Notes: generated from the sequence alone by a model not told the origin. A stretch of DNA of 64,000 bases from CAYMEV01 sp964389675 [NCBI: uncultured Candidatus Sumerlaeota bacterium] (GCA_964389675.1 CAYMEV010000001.1:1-64000); one strand, 5' to 3'; positions 54,012 through 63,789 are shown, counted from the first letter of the stretch. Translations and numbers: made by a program.

Positions 54012-55094
54012 TTGGATATTAATAAAATTGAATATAGTTTAGAATCATATGGCGAGATACTGCCATGTCCGGATTTAAGAACAGATCCTCTGGATACACT
54101 GATAAGGACAGAAGAATATATCGCAGACAGCAGCATATATATTAACAAAAAAAGGGAGAAAGAGATATTCAGAGTATTCAACCATCAAAATAAAAAGAAG
54201 AAGATACTGGTCTACGGGCTCGGAAATGTTGGAGGAACAGTGCTCATATCATTAAGATTGCTTCTAAACAGTGAGTTTGCTGAACATATTGCAATCTATG
54301 ACAAAAATCCAAAACTTGCTGAAAGATACGAACTTGAGGTAAATCAGATCCACCCGCCTAAACCAGAAAAGCAGGTGGAGGTAAGGATACTTGAAAATTT
54401 TGATAAGATCCCTGAATATGATATAATCGTTTTTGCAGCCGCTGCACACATTCCTCCCCTGGAATCAGCAAGGATCAATGTCCGGGATATACAGTTTCCC
54501 GGGAACAGAAGGATACTTGACAGCCTTATAGAACCTCTTAAGAACACTGGCTTTATGGGTAATATCATAATTGTAAGTGACCCTGTTGATATATTATGCA
54601 CATACCTGTTCAATAAGCTAAACATCCTGTCTTCACAGATAACAGGAATGGGGCTTGGTGTCATGGCTGCAAGAGCTAATTATATACTTGAAAAACAGGG
54701 GTATCATGAATTTTATGAAAAGGGCCAGATCTTCGGGCCCCATAATGAAGGTGTCATTGCAATACCCGATAAGGATAGATCAACTAAGGAAGAGATTATT
54801 AACCTCAGTTATAATATAGAAAACCTGAATTTCATTGTCAGGGAAAAGGGATACTATCCGTATATAGCACCAGCGATCAGCTCTGTTGCATATAATATAC
54901 TCTATGCACTTCTTGGACATGATATACTCTCCTGCGTCTATATAGACGGCATATACTGGGGATTTAGATCAAGGTATCTCAATGGCCTCTGGTATCCGGT
55001 AATACAGACAACAAATATAAAGCATATGGATCTTATCAGGGACAGATTTCTTGATTTTAAGAAAAGGACATCCCATGTCCTGAATCAGATATAA
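54012..55094 (+). CDS. Divergent lactate/malate-dehydrogenase-like protein
   Basis: 360 residues, TTG start eight bases after AAGGAG. After a 60-residue N-terminal extension comes a Rossmann domain (ILVYGLGNVGGTVLISLRLLL), VFAAAAHIPPLESARINV, VSDPVDILCTYL (LDH NPVD), AARANYI (substrate Arg kept, but the paired catalytic Asp is Met) and FGPHNEGV in the place of the catalytic-His motif GEHGDS. The relay change suggests another reaction or a binding role. It forms an operon with the 1675-residue protein. Confidence 0.75.
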   Translation: MDINKIEYSLESYGEILPCPDLRTDPLDTLIRTEEYIADSSIYINKKREKEIFRVFNHQNKKKKILVYGLGNVGGTVLISLRLLLNSEFAEHIAIYDKNPKLAERYELEVNQIHPPKPEKQVEVRILENFDKIPEYDIIVFAAAAHIPPLESARINVRDIQFPGNRRILDSLIEPLKNTGFMGNIIIVSDPVDILCTYLFNKLNILSSQITGMGLGVMAARANYILEKQGYHEFYEKGQIFGPHNEGVIAIPDKDRSTKEEIINLSYNIENLNFIVREKGYYPYIAPAISSVAYNILYALLGHDILSCVYIDGIYWGFRSRYLNGLWYPVIQTTNIKHMDLIRDRFLDFKKRTSHVLNQI

Positions 55095-55213
55095 AACGCA
55101 GAATTTTTTATTATACCATTCTATTCTTTTCGGTTTTTCTGCTTTAGAGAAAGTGCCTTTCTGCCATGCAGTCTTCTTAATCCAATTAAATGCAGTTTCA
55201 GCTGAAATTGGCT

Positions 55214-55789
55214 TTAAACTTCAGACCATGTCCCATAAAATTCACAATAAGGGTCCCCAAGGGTAACACACTTTCTTTCCGTCATTTCAACAGTTTTCAA
55301 ATGGCAGGCTTCTATTATGCCCTCGCAATACCCCATCATGGAAAAGCAGAAGGCCCTGTGGGGAGTCTTGAAATCATAAAGTTTTATACATCCTGAATCA
55401 GGCTCTTCGGAGGATACTTCCAGCCATCCGTGGTCATGTATCTGCTTCCACATTCTTGGTGCACGCATCAGGGTAAACAGAGGATTCCCAAGCCGCAAAA
55501 AAAGCGCAAGAGCTCTCGGGACTCCCTTTAGTGCCTGATAATGCCCTATATTTCTGCATATCTGATAATTGCCCTTTCCCAGCACTCTATCCGATGCTTT
55601 CAGAAAATCTATATAAGCCTTTTCAGAATACCAGGAGCCTGAAAGGATACTCCTGTCGATGATCTCCTTTGATTCAGGCTCCAGAAGATCAATCGCCTTC
55701 GTCAGGGCATCTTCGCCGTATACATCCCTGATATGCTCTTTTGCAAGCCTTACAGATAAACCTCTGATATTTGCCTTGATATTTGTTAT
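55214..55789 (-). CDS. V4R / heme-NO-binding-like sensor domain protein, probable AUA start
   Basis: 191 residues if started at ATA 55789. The C-terminal CHLKTVEMTERKCVTLGDPYCEFYG is the V4R-type ending, and NIRGLSVRLAKEHIRDVYGEDAL...ILSGSWYSEKAYIDFLKASDRVLGKG is the usual N-terminus of this group. The frame has no ATG, GTG or TTG before an internal GTG at 55585. AAGGAG (55802-55797) lies seven bases before ATA 55789 and four before ATA 55792, and the promoter lies directly above, so the real start must be here. A ligand-sensing role is likely. Confidence 0.75.
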   Translation of the reverse strand: MTNIKANIRGLSVRLAKEHIRDVYGEDALTKAIDLLEPESKEIIDRSILSGSWYSEKAYIDFLKASDRVLGKGNYQICRNIGHYQALKGVPRALALFLRLGNPLFTLMRAPRMWKQIHDHGWLEVSSEEPDSGCIKLYDFKTPHRAFCFSMMGYCEGIIEACHLKTVEMTERKCVTLGDPYCEFYGTWSEV

Positions 55790-55810
55790 TATACTGCTCC
55801 TTAGTCTTAT

Positions 55811-55839
55811 ATTTTATAATAATGCATTGTATTTGTCAA
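55811..55839 (-). promoter_or_regulatory. Promoter of the V4R-like gene with very short leader
   Basis: Minus strand TTGACA (55839-55834), 17 bases, TAAAAT (55816-55811). The start site should fall near 55804, two or so bases before the ribosome site. Confidence 0.7.
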
Positions 55840-55958
55840 AGGCTGGAAATATTTTTTTTAATAATGCCACTTAATCAGATGCTGAATAAAGGTACTTGCC
55901 CTTTTATTATTTATTTCTTAACAGGCATTTTAGATACAATAATATTTTTAATTATGTA

Positions 55959-58900
55959 TCAGTTAACAAAAGCATCTTTTTTAATTCTGTCTATCATCAG
56001 TTTATATTCATAATTCCTGGTTTTTTTATAAAGCTCACCAAGGCTTTTTAATGCTTCTGTCCTGCAATTTTCTGAGCCATCAAGCATATAGATCTCAAAA
56101 TTCACAAGTGCATTCTCCTGCAGGCATCCTTCATATTTCTTTTTGAGTTTTTTTAAGATATCTAATGCAATTTTCTTATCTTTATTTGCATGAATTCTGG
56201 CATGTAATATTTTTGAATCAAAAAGGAAGCTCTTATTTCCCAATTCTTCAGCTATTTTCTCAGCCTCAGTTATAAAGTCCAGGGCTGTCTCATAACCCCC
56301 GGTTTCAAATGAGATCCTTGCCTTTTCAATAAATATGAAACAGGAATCATACCTGACATTTACCCTTTTTGAAAGCTTCAGTGATCTATCAATAAAGCCC
56401 GATGCACTTTCCAGCTCATTCATCATCCTGTAAACAGATGCAATATTGCAGTAAGCAAGGCTTTCAGCCTTATAATCGCCTAATTCCTTTGCAATTGACG
56501 CAGTGGAATTATATAAAGCAATTGACCTTTTATAATTTCCTTTCAGCCTGTATAACCAGGCTTTATATGAACTAAGTTCGCATAATGCCGGCTTATCACC
56601 AATTTCCTGCGCTATTTTTCTGCTTTCTTCAATATATTTAAGGCTGTTTAAAAAATCACCTTTTTCAATGAGGGTTTTGCCCATATTTGCTGTAGAAAGT
56701 ATGATCCCCTTTTTATTTGCAATCTCTTTTGCTGTTTTCAGCTGTATTTCAAAGCTTGCTAATGCTTCGTCAAATTTCCCCATATCACTGTATAATACTC
56801 CTATGTTCCCTGTAATAAGGCACAGGCCCAATTTATCTCCAATTTCAATAAAAAGGGCTTTAGCCTTCTCATAACGCTCTAATGCTTCTTCCATATAACC
56901 CTGGACATGGTAGAGTATTCCAAGGTTACCGTTTACCGTGCTTAAGTTACCCTTATCACCAATCTCTTTTGATATTTCTTCTTTCATGAGATAATACTTC
57001 AGGGCCTTATCCATATTGCCTGTATTTGAATATACACGCCCTATACTGCCCAGCGCGCTGGCTGAATTCCTTTTATTCCCGCTCTTTTCAGCAGTTTCAT
57101 AGGAAGCCCTGTAATACTCCATTGCCTTCTCATAGTTTCCCTGCTCAACATAAGCATTGCCCATATTCCCTGAAGCTGAGCTCATTCCAGTCATATCCCC
57201 GGTTTCTTCAGCAGAATGAAGCTGATATAAGAAGTACTGCCTGGCCTCATCATACTTATTCTGGCGGAAATAGAGCTTTCCCATATTCCCGTATGATATT
57301 GCAAGTTCATTTTTATTCCCAAATTCTACAGCTGTTTCAATGGTTTCTCTGCATATATCATAAGCCTCGTCCATATCTCCTTTCATATGGAGTAAGCATA
57401 TAAGCTGGTTTTGAAACTTTAACTGATATAGGATATTATTCATGCTTTTTGCTTTTTTTATAAGGCCCCTTAATTCATCTATGCACTGATCTGTCCTGCC
57501 TATTAACTCGAGTATAGTTATCCTGTGAAAATTATATTCAAAAAGCTTTTCGCTTTCATCGCACATTTGCAGTAATACATCAAAGCATTCCAGTGCTTTC
57601 TGGTTCTCAAACCTTTTTGTGAAATAGAAGGCTGACTTATTATAATACTCAATTGCTTTGCTTTTTTCTTCTGCATTATAGTAATGATATGCAATCTCAT
57701 AATATCTGTTTTCAGATCCCTTATATGCCTCTTCAATATTCCTGGCAGCATATAAATGACACTTTCTAAGCGTTGATTTTAGCTGCATTTCATAAGCTGT
57801 TTTCTGCAATAGCGCATGTTTGAATATATATTTAAGCAGGGAGAGCTTCATCCATATGTTTTTATTCTCTAACTGCTCAAGCTTTTCCTGTTCATGCACA
57901 GTCTGCGGAAGCAAACCAAGCCCCTTTATAATCTTCCGGAGTATGGCTATCTCAAACTCCCTTCCCAGTACTGATGCAACTTTCACTATCTGCTTTAGAT
58001 CTGTTACAAGCCTGTCAATCCTGGCAATGATTATTGAATATATGCTCTCAGGAATTGATATATCCTTCAGGGATTTACCCATCAGCCTGTTTTCCTTAAT
58101 ATACTGAATAATCTGCTCAAGATAAAAAGGGTTATTTTCTGCTTTTGAAATAATCAGCTTTTTTAAGGGTTCTTCTGCTTTGATATGTTCATTTATCAAT
58201 GATTCAGCTTCCCTGTCATTAAGCCTGTCAATTACTATTTCGCGCTGGACTATCTCTTTATCAACCTTCAGGACAGGCTTTCCGCCATCATCATCGAAAC
58301 GGCTTGTTCCTGCAATCAGGAAAGGATAATCATTCCCTGTCCTGCATAACAGCCTGAATACTTCCTGAGTACCTTCATCCAGGTACTGTATATCTTCTAT
58401 GCATATTATCAATGGCTTCAACAGGCTTAATGCCTTTAAGAGTTCATTATAGGCTGTTACGGTATTTTCATACCTCCCCCTGGAATCAAGGGAAGAATAA
58501 TATGGATCATTAATATCCAGGCCCAGCTGTGCTGAAATTACTGATTTCAGCCTGATAAGTTCACCCAGAACATTATCAGCCCTGGCATCCTTAAGCTTTT
58601 TCAGGCTTTTCAGCATTCTTTCATAGACTGAATTGAACTGCTCTGGATCTGCCTTTCCTGATTGCCTGAAATAGTTTAAGGCAAAATATTTAAGAGGGTT
58701 GAAGCCTGTTTTAAGCAGATTATCTGATTGCATGAATGCTGCAAACGCGCTTTCTTTCCTGACAAATTCGTCAAGCAGACGGCTTTTGCCAATTCCAGCT
58801 TCTCCGTATATGATTATGATACCTCCGAATTTTCCGTTATATACAGGTTTTGCACTTTCTTTTAAAAGGCTTAATTCATCCTGCCTGCCTATCATTTCAT

Positions 58901-60107
58901 TCCTGTAGAAGGCCGGACCCTGATCATGGCTTTGCTCCAGGAGCCTGTAAACCGGAATTGGCCTGCTTTTCCCCTTAAAGGACAGCCTGCCGATATATAC
59001 GCTTTTATAATCATTCCTTATAGATTTCGCAATGGACCGGGAAAACCATATCTCCCCCGCAGGAGCCTTTGCCATAAACCTTGCCGCCTGATTCACAGTA
59101 TCACTCAATGCTGTATATTCGCACCTTTCATCTGTTCCTGTAAACCCTGTAAATGCCATTCCTGAAGTCATCCCCGCTTTTATTCTATTTCCAGCAAATA
59201 ACTTTACAGCTTTAATAAAATCAACTGACCTTCTTATATTACCCTCATAGTATACCGGTGCACCAAAGATGATAAGCATGACTCCTCCCTTGTCCCCGAA
59301 CTCAACACGGTTAAAATAGCCCCCGAAATCATCGCAGTATCCTGTTATATTTTTTATAAGCTCATCAAGCTCATCATGCATTAATGAAGAATCAAAATAT
59401 ATGAACAGAGTGACTACTTTTCTGAATTCACCTGTCTGTCCACCCTGAAATAATTGTTCAGGAAAAAAAAGGGATGCAATCTCTTCAGGTATAAAATCAA
59501 TCCTGCGGCGAACCTGCGGCTTGATCCTTCTGCATGATATAAGCCTGTATCTTTTGTCTCTGATCAGATCTGCTTTAACTTCCTCTTCTCCAACCAGAGT
59601 GTCATCTATGATAATTTCTGATCCCTCGCAGAATTTCTGGTTTTCAATGCTGTTACTTATTGTCTCACCCCTGAAATAATAGACCCTGTGCCTGTCTCCA
59701 AGTATACCCCATTCCACGTTCCCTGATGATAGGCTCAACTTGAAAGAAAGCTCATATGTCCCGAACCTGGTATTCTGGATTTCTATCTGCCCCAGGATCT
59801 CCCTGATCCTTAAGGAACAGGATAAGGCATTAAGGATCCCTGTATCCTTAAAGATCACTGTAAATGCATCCCCTGCAAAACCGGACACAAATCCCCCGAA
59901 CAGGTGAATTGTGCTTATTAGAGGGTCAAAGACATTATTAAGTATCTTTGCAAGTATCTCAGCTCCCTCGGTCCCTTTCTCCATCAGCTTTTCTGTCATT
60001 GGAGTAAACCCGGAAATGTCAAGATGCATTATAACTGCATAGAAACTGCCTTCACACCTTCTGGAAGAAACCATTTCAGAAATAAAACCGGGCAGCAGAT
60101 TCTTCAT
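55959..60107 (-). CDS. Class III cyclase-like / AAA ATPase / TPR regulator
   Basis: 1382 residues. Two cyclase-homology domains lie at about 20-180 (MHLDISGFTPMTEKL, SGFAGDAFTVIF) and 225-385 (VTLFIYFDS, EFGDKGGVMLIIFG, YTALSDTVNQAARF). The substrate-base Lys is missing in both, so activity is doubtful. An AAA/STAND ATPase at about 410-720 has Walker A GEAGIGKSRLL (about 430) and CIEDIQYLDEGT as Walker B. Over 12 TPRs follow, eight with near-regular GNMG...Y..A spacing. The layout matches soluble adenylyl cyclase (ADCY10) type proteins. It is probably a signal-transducing scaffold. Confidence 0.88.
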   Translation of the reverse strand: MKNLLPGFISEMVSSRRCEGSFYAVIMHLDISGFTPMTEKLMEKGTEGAEILAKILNNVFDPLISTIHLFGGFVSGFAGDAFTVIFKDTGILNALSCSLRIREILGQIEIQNTRFGTYELSFKLSLSSGNVEWGILGDRHRVYYFRGETISNSIENQKFCEGSEIIIDDTLVGEEEVKADLIRDKRYRLISCRRIKPQVRRRIDFIPEEIASLFFPEQLFQGGQTGEFRKVVTLFIYFDSSLMHDELDELIKNITGYCDDFGGYFNRVEFGDKGGVMLIIFGAPVYYEGNIRRSVDFIKAVKLFAGNRIKAGMTSGMAFTGFTGTDERCEYTALSDTVNQAARFMAKAPAGEIWFSRSIAKSIRNDYKSVYIGRLSFKGKSRPIPVYRLLEQSHDQGPAFYRNEMIGRQDELSLLKESAKPVYNGKFGGIIIIYGEAGIGKSRLLDEFVRKESAFAAFMQSDNLLKTGFNPLKYFALNYFRQSGKADPEQFNSVYERMLKSLKKLKDARADNVLGELIRLKSVISAQLGLDINDPYYSSLDSRGRYENTVTAYNELLKALSLLKPLIICIEDIQYLDEGTQEVFRLLCRTGNDYPFLIAGTSRFDDDGGKPVLKVDKEIVQREIVIDRLNDREAESLINEHIKAEEPLKKLIISKAENNPFYLEQIIQYIKENRLMGKSLKDISIPESIYSIIIARIDRLVTDLKQIVKVASVLGREFEIAILRKIIKGLGLLPQTVHEQEKLEQLENKNIWMKLSLLKYIFKHALLQKTAYEMQLKSTLRKCHLYAARNIEEAYKGSENRYYEIAYHYYNAEEKSKAIEYYNKSAFYFTKRFENQKALECFDVLLQMCDESEKLFEYNFHRITILELIGRTDQCIDELRGLIKKAKSMNNILYQLKFQNQLICLLHMKGDMDEAYDICRETIETAVEFGNKNELAISYGNMGKLYFRQNKYDEARQYFLYQLHSAEETGDMTGMSSASGNMGNAYVEQGNYEKAMEYYRASYETAEKSGNKRNSASALGSIGRVYSNTGNMDKALKYYLMKEEISKEIGDKGNLSTVNGNLGILYHVQGYMEEALERYEKAKALFIEIGDKLGLCLITGNIGVLYSDMGKFDEALASFEIQLKTAKEIANKKGIILSTANMGKTLIEKGDFLNSLKYIEESRKIAQEIGDKPALCELSSYKAWLYRLKGNYKRSIALYNSTASIAKELGDYKAESLAYCNIASVYRMMNELESASGFIDRSLKLSKRVNVRYDSCFIFIEKARISFETGGYETALDFITEAEKIAEELGNKSFLFDSKILHARIHANKDKKIALDILKKLKKKYEGCLQENALVNFEIYMLDGSENCRTEALKSLGELYKKTRNYEYKLMIDRIKKDAFVN

Positions 60108-60152
60108 ATTCTGTATTTTAGTGTTTTAGTATAAAAAAGCAATAATATCATT

Positions 60153-60177
60153 TTCAGGATGCAGTACAGTTCCTGAA
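60153..60177 (-). terminator. Hairpin after the secreted TPR gene
   Basis: TTCAGGA and TCCTGAA pair around an 11-base loop just below the TPR gene stop. A T-run (minus strand GCTTTTTTATA) starts about 15 bases further on. Confidence 0.45.
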
Positions 60178-60185
60178 GATGGGAT

Positions 60186-61130
60186 TTATTTATAGCTGTC
60201 CTTATAGGTATTGTATATCTTCTTTATATGTGCACATGACGGATCTTCTTTTATTCCTTTATCCCAGCACCCGATCGCTGACTGGTGATAGATATCGGCA
60301 TCGTCATAGTTGCCGTTGGCATCAGCTTCACGGGCTTTACCGATATATGCAAGGCCCATGTTCAGGTAGCATATGGCCACCAGTTCTTCCAGCGTCTGCC
60401 CTGCGGCGATAACCTTTTTATGCTCTCTAAGAATATTTATGCCATTTTTTGACCAGTATATGCACTCATCATATAATCCACCCCTAAGATAACCAAGCCC
60501 AATATTGAGATAAGCCTCGCCTATTGACGGATCAAGGTCCTTGGCAATCCTGAAACATGCAATAGCTTCAACGTTCTTTTCCTCGTCCTGATAATCCACT
60601 CCATCATCATAGAAATCTAAGGCTGATTTCTCAATATCAGGAAGGTAGGCCTCATAATTGTCTCCTGGTATATTATAGTCAGGATCAAATTCCAATGCAT
60701 AGCAGAATGATTTTAATGCATCTTCGAGGTGTTTCTGCTTTTTAGAATTATTAGAAGCTAGATCCATTTTCCGCAAATAAACTACACCCAGATTATTTGC
60801 AGTTATTGCAAGCAGCCTTTCAAAGCTCTGCTCTGCAGAGATCTTCTTATCAGTCTCAATAAAAGTATCCAGTGCTTTTAATGTATATTCCTCGCCTTTA
60901 TCAAGGTCGTTTTTTTCAATATATATAAGCCCTATATTCAGGTAAACCTCACCTATAGAAGTATCATAACCAAGCGCTTCCAGGTATTTTTCCAGGGCCT
61001 TGTCCGGTTTATTGCCGTCATGAAAGTCCACGCCCTCATTATATAATTCAACAGCTTTATCATGATTATCAGCAAATAAAAATGTGCATACAGAAACAAT
61101 CAGCATAAAAAACAGGATATACCTTTTCAT
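60186..61130 (-). CDS. Secreted TPR-repeat protein
   Basis: 314 residues from ATG 61130, which follows AAGGAGGG. Signal peptide MKRYILFFMLIVSVCTFLFA, then six or seven TPR units (AVELYNEGVDFHDGNKPDKALEKYLEAL, IGEVYLNIGLIYIEKNDLDKGEEY) to the end. An extra ten codons upstream would destroy the signal peptide. It is periplasmic and of unknown partner. Confidence 0.85.
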   Translation of the reverse strand: MKRYILFFMLIVSVCTFLFADNHDKAVELYNEGVDFHDGNKPDKALEKYLEALGYDTSIGEVYLNIGLIYIEKNDLDKGEEYTLKALDTFIETDKKISAEQSFERLLAITANNLGVVYLRKMDLASNNSKKQKHLEDALKSFCYALEFDPDYNIPGDNYEAYLPDIEKSALDFYDDGVDYQDEEKNVEAIACFRIAKDLDPSIGEAYLNIGLGYLRGGLYDECIYWSKNGINILREHKKVIAAGQTLEELVAICYLNMGLAYIGKAREADANGNYDDADIYHQSAIGCWDKGIKEDPSCAHIKKIYNTYKDSYK

Positions 61131-61257
61131 TTTACCCTCCTTTTCTTTAAGGTATGGCAATCTATAAGAAGATCAGCGCTGATTCAAAAAGAGCCTTATT
61201 TGATAATATTCCTGAAAATCAAAATATTCAAATAATTTTAGTATTTTAATTCCAGTA

Positions 61258-61533
61258 TTAATATCCATGGCAGCTACAGGCTTTAGGTATTGCACTGAAC
61301 AGCAGAGAGCTGAAAACATTCTGAGAATTCCTGCCAACTGAGAACTGAGGTTTATAAATAAAACAAATTATTCTATTAATAAGATAAAAAATGATTATGG
61401 ATGTCCCGATCCCAGGCTTTAAGATCATTATCAGGCTCTTTGAAGGGCCTGCTATTAGCCCGAACAGTCCCATAGCAAGCAAGATAATGCGAAAAAACCA
61501 CCAGGCAGTCTCCCCTTTCCGATGATTTTCCAT
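61258..61533 (-). CDS. Small membrane protein with C-terminal CSCHGY, unknown
   Basis: 91 residues, two hydrophobic segments (about 10-30 and 34-58), then a soluble tail ending KACSCHGY, a potential metal or selenium/sulfur ligand. It starts 57 bases after the NifS-SelD fusion on the same strand, which suggests a link to selenium handling. No clear ribosome site, no family recognised. Confidence 0.45.
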   Translation of the reverse strand: MENHRKGETAWWFFRIILLAMGLFGLIAGPSKSLIMILKPGIGTSIIIFYLINRIICFIYKPQFSVGRNSQNVFSSLLFSAIPKACSCHGY

Positions 61534-61590
61534 ATCTGTCAGGTTCTTTCGATTTTTTCTCCTTTCATGCAGTCAGTTTTTTGGAATTCT

Positions 61591-63789
61591 CTACTGTATT
61601 CTTATTCTTTTTATTTTTGATTCTGCAATCTTTCCAATGATCCTGAAAAAATAGCCTCTTTTTTTTGAGTACTCAAGTATCCTGTCCCTGAAGGAAGGCG
61701 GAAATGCAATAAGAAGCCCGCCTGAGGTCTGTGCATCAGCAAGCACTAATCGGTCAGCTTCTGAAATTCTCTCCGACCATTCCATGGCCGGTAATGCATT
61801 TTTGAGGTTGTTCCTTGTTTTGCCGGGGACTATTCCTTGCCCCAGCAGTTCATAGGCTGATTCTATGACCGGCATGCGCTCCATATCCAATATCGCTTCA
61901 AGGTTTGAATCCCCGATCATTTCCGTGAGATGGCCAAGAAGGCCGAAACCCGTAATATCAGTGCAAGCACTGACATGAAATTCAGAGAACATATCCAGTC
62001 TATTGTTAAGCTCTGCCATCACACGAATGGCATATTCTGCAGTTTTAGTGCTGACAGCCCTCTTTTTCATTCCTGCACAGATGATGCCTGATCCAAGAGG
62101 TTTTGTGATTGCCAGCAGATCACCATCCCTTGCAGTATTATTTTTAATTATTCTATCAGAATCTATAATTCCGGTCACGGCCATGCCGTATTTCAACTCA
62201 CTATCCTCTACAGAGTGTCCTCCTATAATATTAATCCCTGCTTCCGCTGCTTTATCATGAGCTCCTTTCAGTACCCTCTCAAGAACATGCAAAGGAAGCT
62301 TTGAGACAGGATAGCACAGGATGCTAAGCCCAAACAGGGGGGCTGCACCCATGGCATAAATATCGCTGAGAGCATTGGAGCAGGCAATCTGCCCATATGA
62401 GTATGGATCGTCAACAATAGGGGTGAAAAAATCAACAGACCCTACAATTGCCTTATTGTTTCCAATTTCAAATACCGCTGAATCATCACTGCTGTCATTT
62501 GAGACAAGTATTTTTTCCCCGGGCTTCACTATAAAGCTTTTCATAATACCTGCTAAAATATCCTGGTCTATCTTGCAGCTGCATCCCAGATGATTGCTGA
62601 AGGCTGTCAGCCTGATCTCCGCCGGTTCCGAATTATCGCTTACAGCTATTTGCGTGTCTTTCATCAAATGATCAGCAGCTCTTTCAAGAATCAAACAGGC
62701 AGCATCCGCTTCGCTCTTTTTCATCATAAGGCCGACCGATATCCTTATGGCCCCCATTATATAATCTGCAGAGATCCCCATGGCTTTCAGCACATGTGAT
62801 GCTTCCTTGATATCAGCATGGCACGCTGAACCTGTGCTTACAGCAATACCTTCTGCAAGGGCAGTCAGCCTGTTTGCTGAGATGCCCTTGAAGGCAATGC
62901 TCAGGGTATTCGGCAGGGAATTTTCCAGGTCTGTTATGATCAGAAGGTCCCTGATATTTTTTGAAAGCCTTTCAGCGATGTAATTTCTTAATTCCAGGAG
63001 GTATGCCGAGTTTCTTTCAAGGTCCCTTTTCATGATCTCACATGCTTTCCCCAGGCCTGCTATCTCAAGAAGGTTTTCAGTCCCCGGCCTCAGGTCTCTT
63101 TCATGGTTTGCCCCATGAATGATCTTATTAAGAACTGTCCCATTTCTAATATACAAAGCGCCAATACCCTTGGGGGCATAAAGCTTATGCCCGGCGATAG
63201 ACAGCAGGTCTATCCGGCTCTTTTCCACATCAACCCTGATCTTTCCCACGGATTGGGCAGCATCGCTGTGAAAAGCAATCCCAAAATTTTTTGCAGTTTC
63301 CCCAATTTCATCAACCGGCTGAATTGACCCTACCTCATTATTTGAATGCATAACAGTTATAAGGATAGTCTCTTCTGTTATTGCGTTTTTAAGGTCCGTC
63401 ACCGATATCACCCCATACCTGTCGACCGGCAGAAGGCTATGGGTAAATCCTATGTGGCTGAGGTGCTCAAGCACTTCCAATACTGCAGGATGCTCCACTT
63501 CTGTTGATATTATGTGTTTTCCTTTCTCTCTGTTTGCCATCGCATACCCTGCAATAGCAATATTATTTGATTCTGTGCCTCCGCTCGTAAATATAATTTC
63601 ATGCGGCTTTGCATTAATAATGGCGGCAGCCATTGCCCTTGAACCCTCAATTGCCTTTTTTGCTGTTCTGCCATAAAAATGATCACTTGATGGATTTCCA
63701 AATATATCATAAAGATAGGGCTTCATAGCATCAGCAACTTCCGGCAGTATGGGTGTCGTTGCATTATAGTCCAGGTAAATAGGTTTCAT
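61591..63789 (-). CDS. Cysteine desulfurase - selenophosphate synthetase fusion (NifS-SelD)
   Basis: 732 residues. Residues 1-380 are a NifS/SufS-type enzyme: YLDYNATTPI, TSGGTESNNIAI, PLP lysine in SIAGHKLYAPKG, active-site STGSACHAD. Residues about 395-732 are SelD: HLGCSCKIDQD (catalytic Cys, not selenocysteine), VGSVDFFTPIVDD and SNALSDIYAMGAAPLFGLS, GGHSVEDSE, ACTDITGFGLLGHL. The NifS part would release selenium from selenocysteine directly to SelD, which makes selenophosphate with ATP. No selA, selB or tRNA-Sec was found, so the use (selenocysteine, selenouridine or a molybdenum cofactor) is open. Confidence 0.92.
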   Translation of the reverse strand: MKPIYLDYNATTPILPEVADAMKPYLYDIFGNPSSDHFYGRTAKKAIEGSRAMAAAIINAKPHEIIFTSGGTESNNIAIAGYAMANREKGKHIISTEVEHPAVLEVLEHLSHIGFTHSLLPVDRYGVISVTDLKNAITEETILITVMHSNNEVGSIQPVDEIGETAKNFGIAFHSDAAQSVGKIRVDVEKSRIDLLSIAGHKLYAPKGIGALYIRNGTVLNKIIHGANHERDLRPGTENLLEIAGLGKACEIMKRDLERNSAYLLELRNYIAERLSKNIRDLLIITDLENSLPNTLSIAFKGISANRLTALAEGIAVSTGSACHADIKEASHVLKAMGISADYIMGAIRISVGLMMKKSEADAACLILERAADHLMKDTQIAVSDNSEPAEIRLTAFSNHLGCSCKIDQDILAGIMKSFIVKPGEKILVSNDSSDDSAVFEIGNNKAIVGSVDFFTPIVDDPYSYGQIACSNALSDIYAMGAAPLFGLSILCYPVSKLPLHVLERVLKGAHDKAAEAGINIIGGHSVEDSELKYGMAVTGIIDSDRIIKNNTARDGDLLAITKPLGSGIICAGMKKRAVSTKTAEYAIRVMAELNNRLDMFSEFHVSACTDITGFGLLGHLTEMIGDSNLEAILDMERMPVIESAYELLGQGIVPGKTRNNLKNALPAMEWSERISEADRLVLADAQTSGGLLIAFPPSFRDRILEYSKKRGYFFRIIGKIAESKIKRIRIQ

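Noticed and set aside
55095-55213. Terminator between the convergent 54012 and 55214 genes
   Set aside because: Only five-base arms (CAGAA/TTCTG) with a very long loop; nothing convincing.
55214-55585. A 123-residue protein beginning at an internal GTG
   Set aside because: The same frame continues upstream with conserved family sequence to a ribosome site and promoter; the GTG is internal.
62560-62600. Selenocysteine codon in the SelD active site
   Set aside because: The active-site motif reads Cys-Ser-Cys-Lys with ordinary codons; there is no in-frame TGA.
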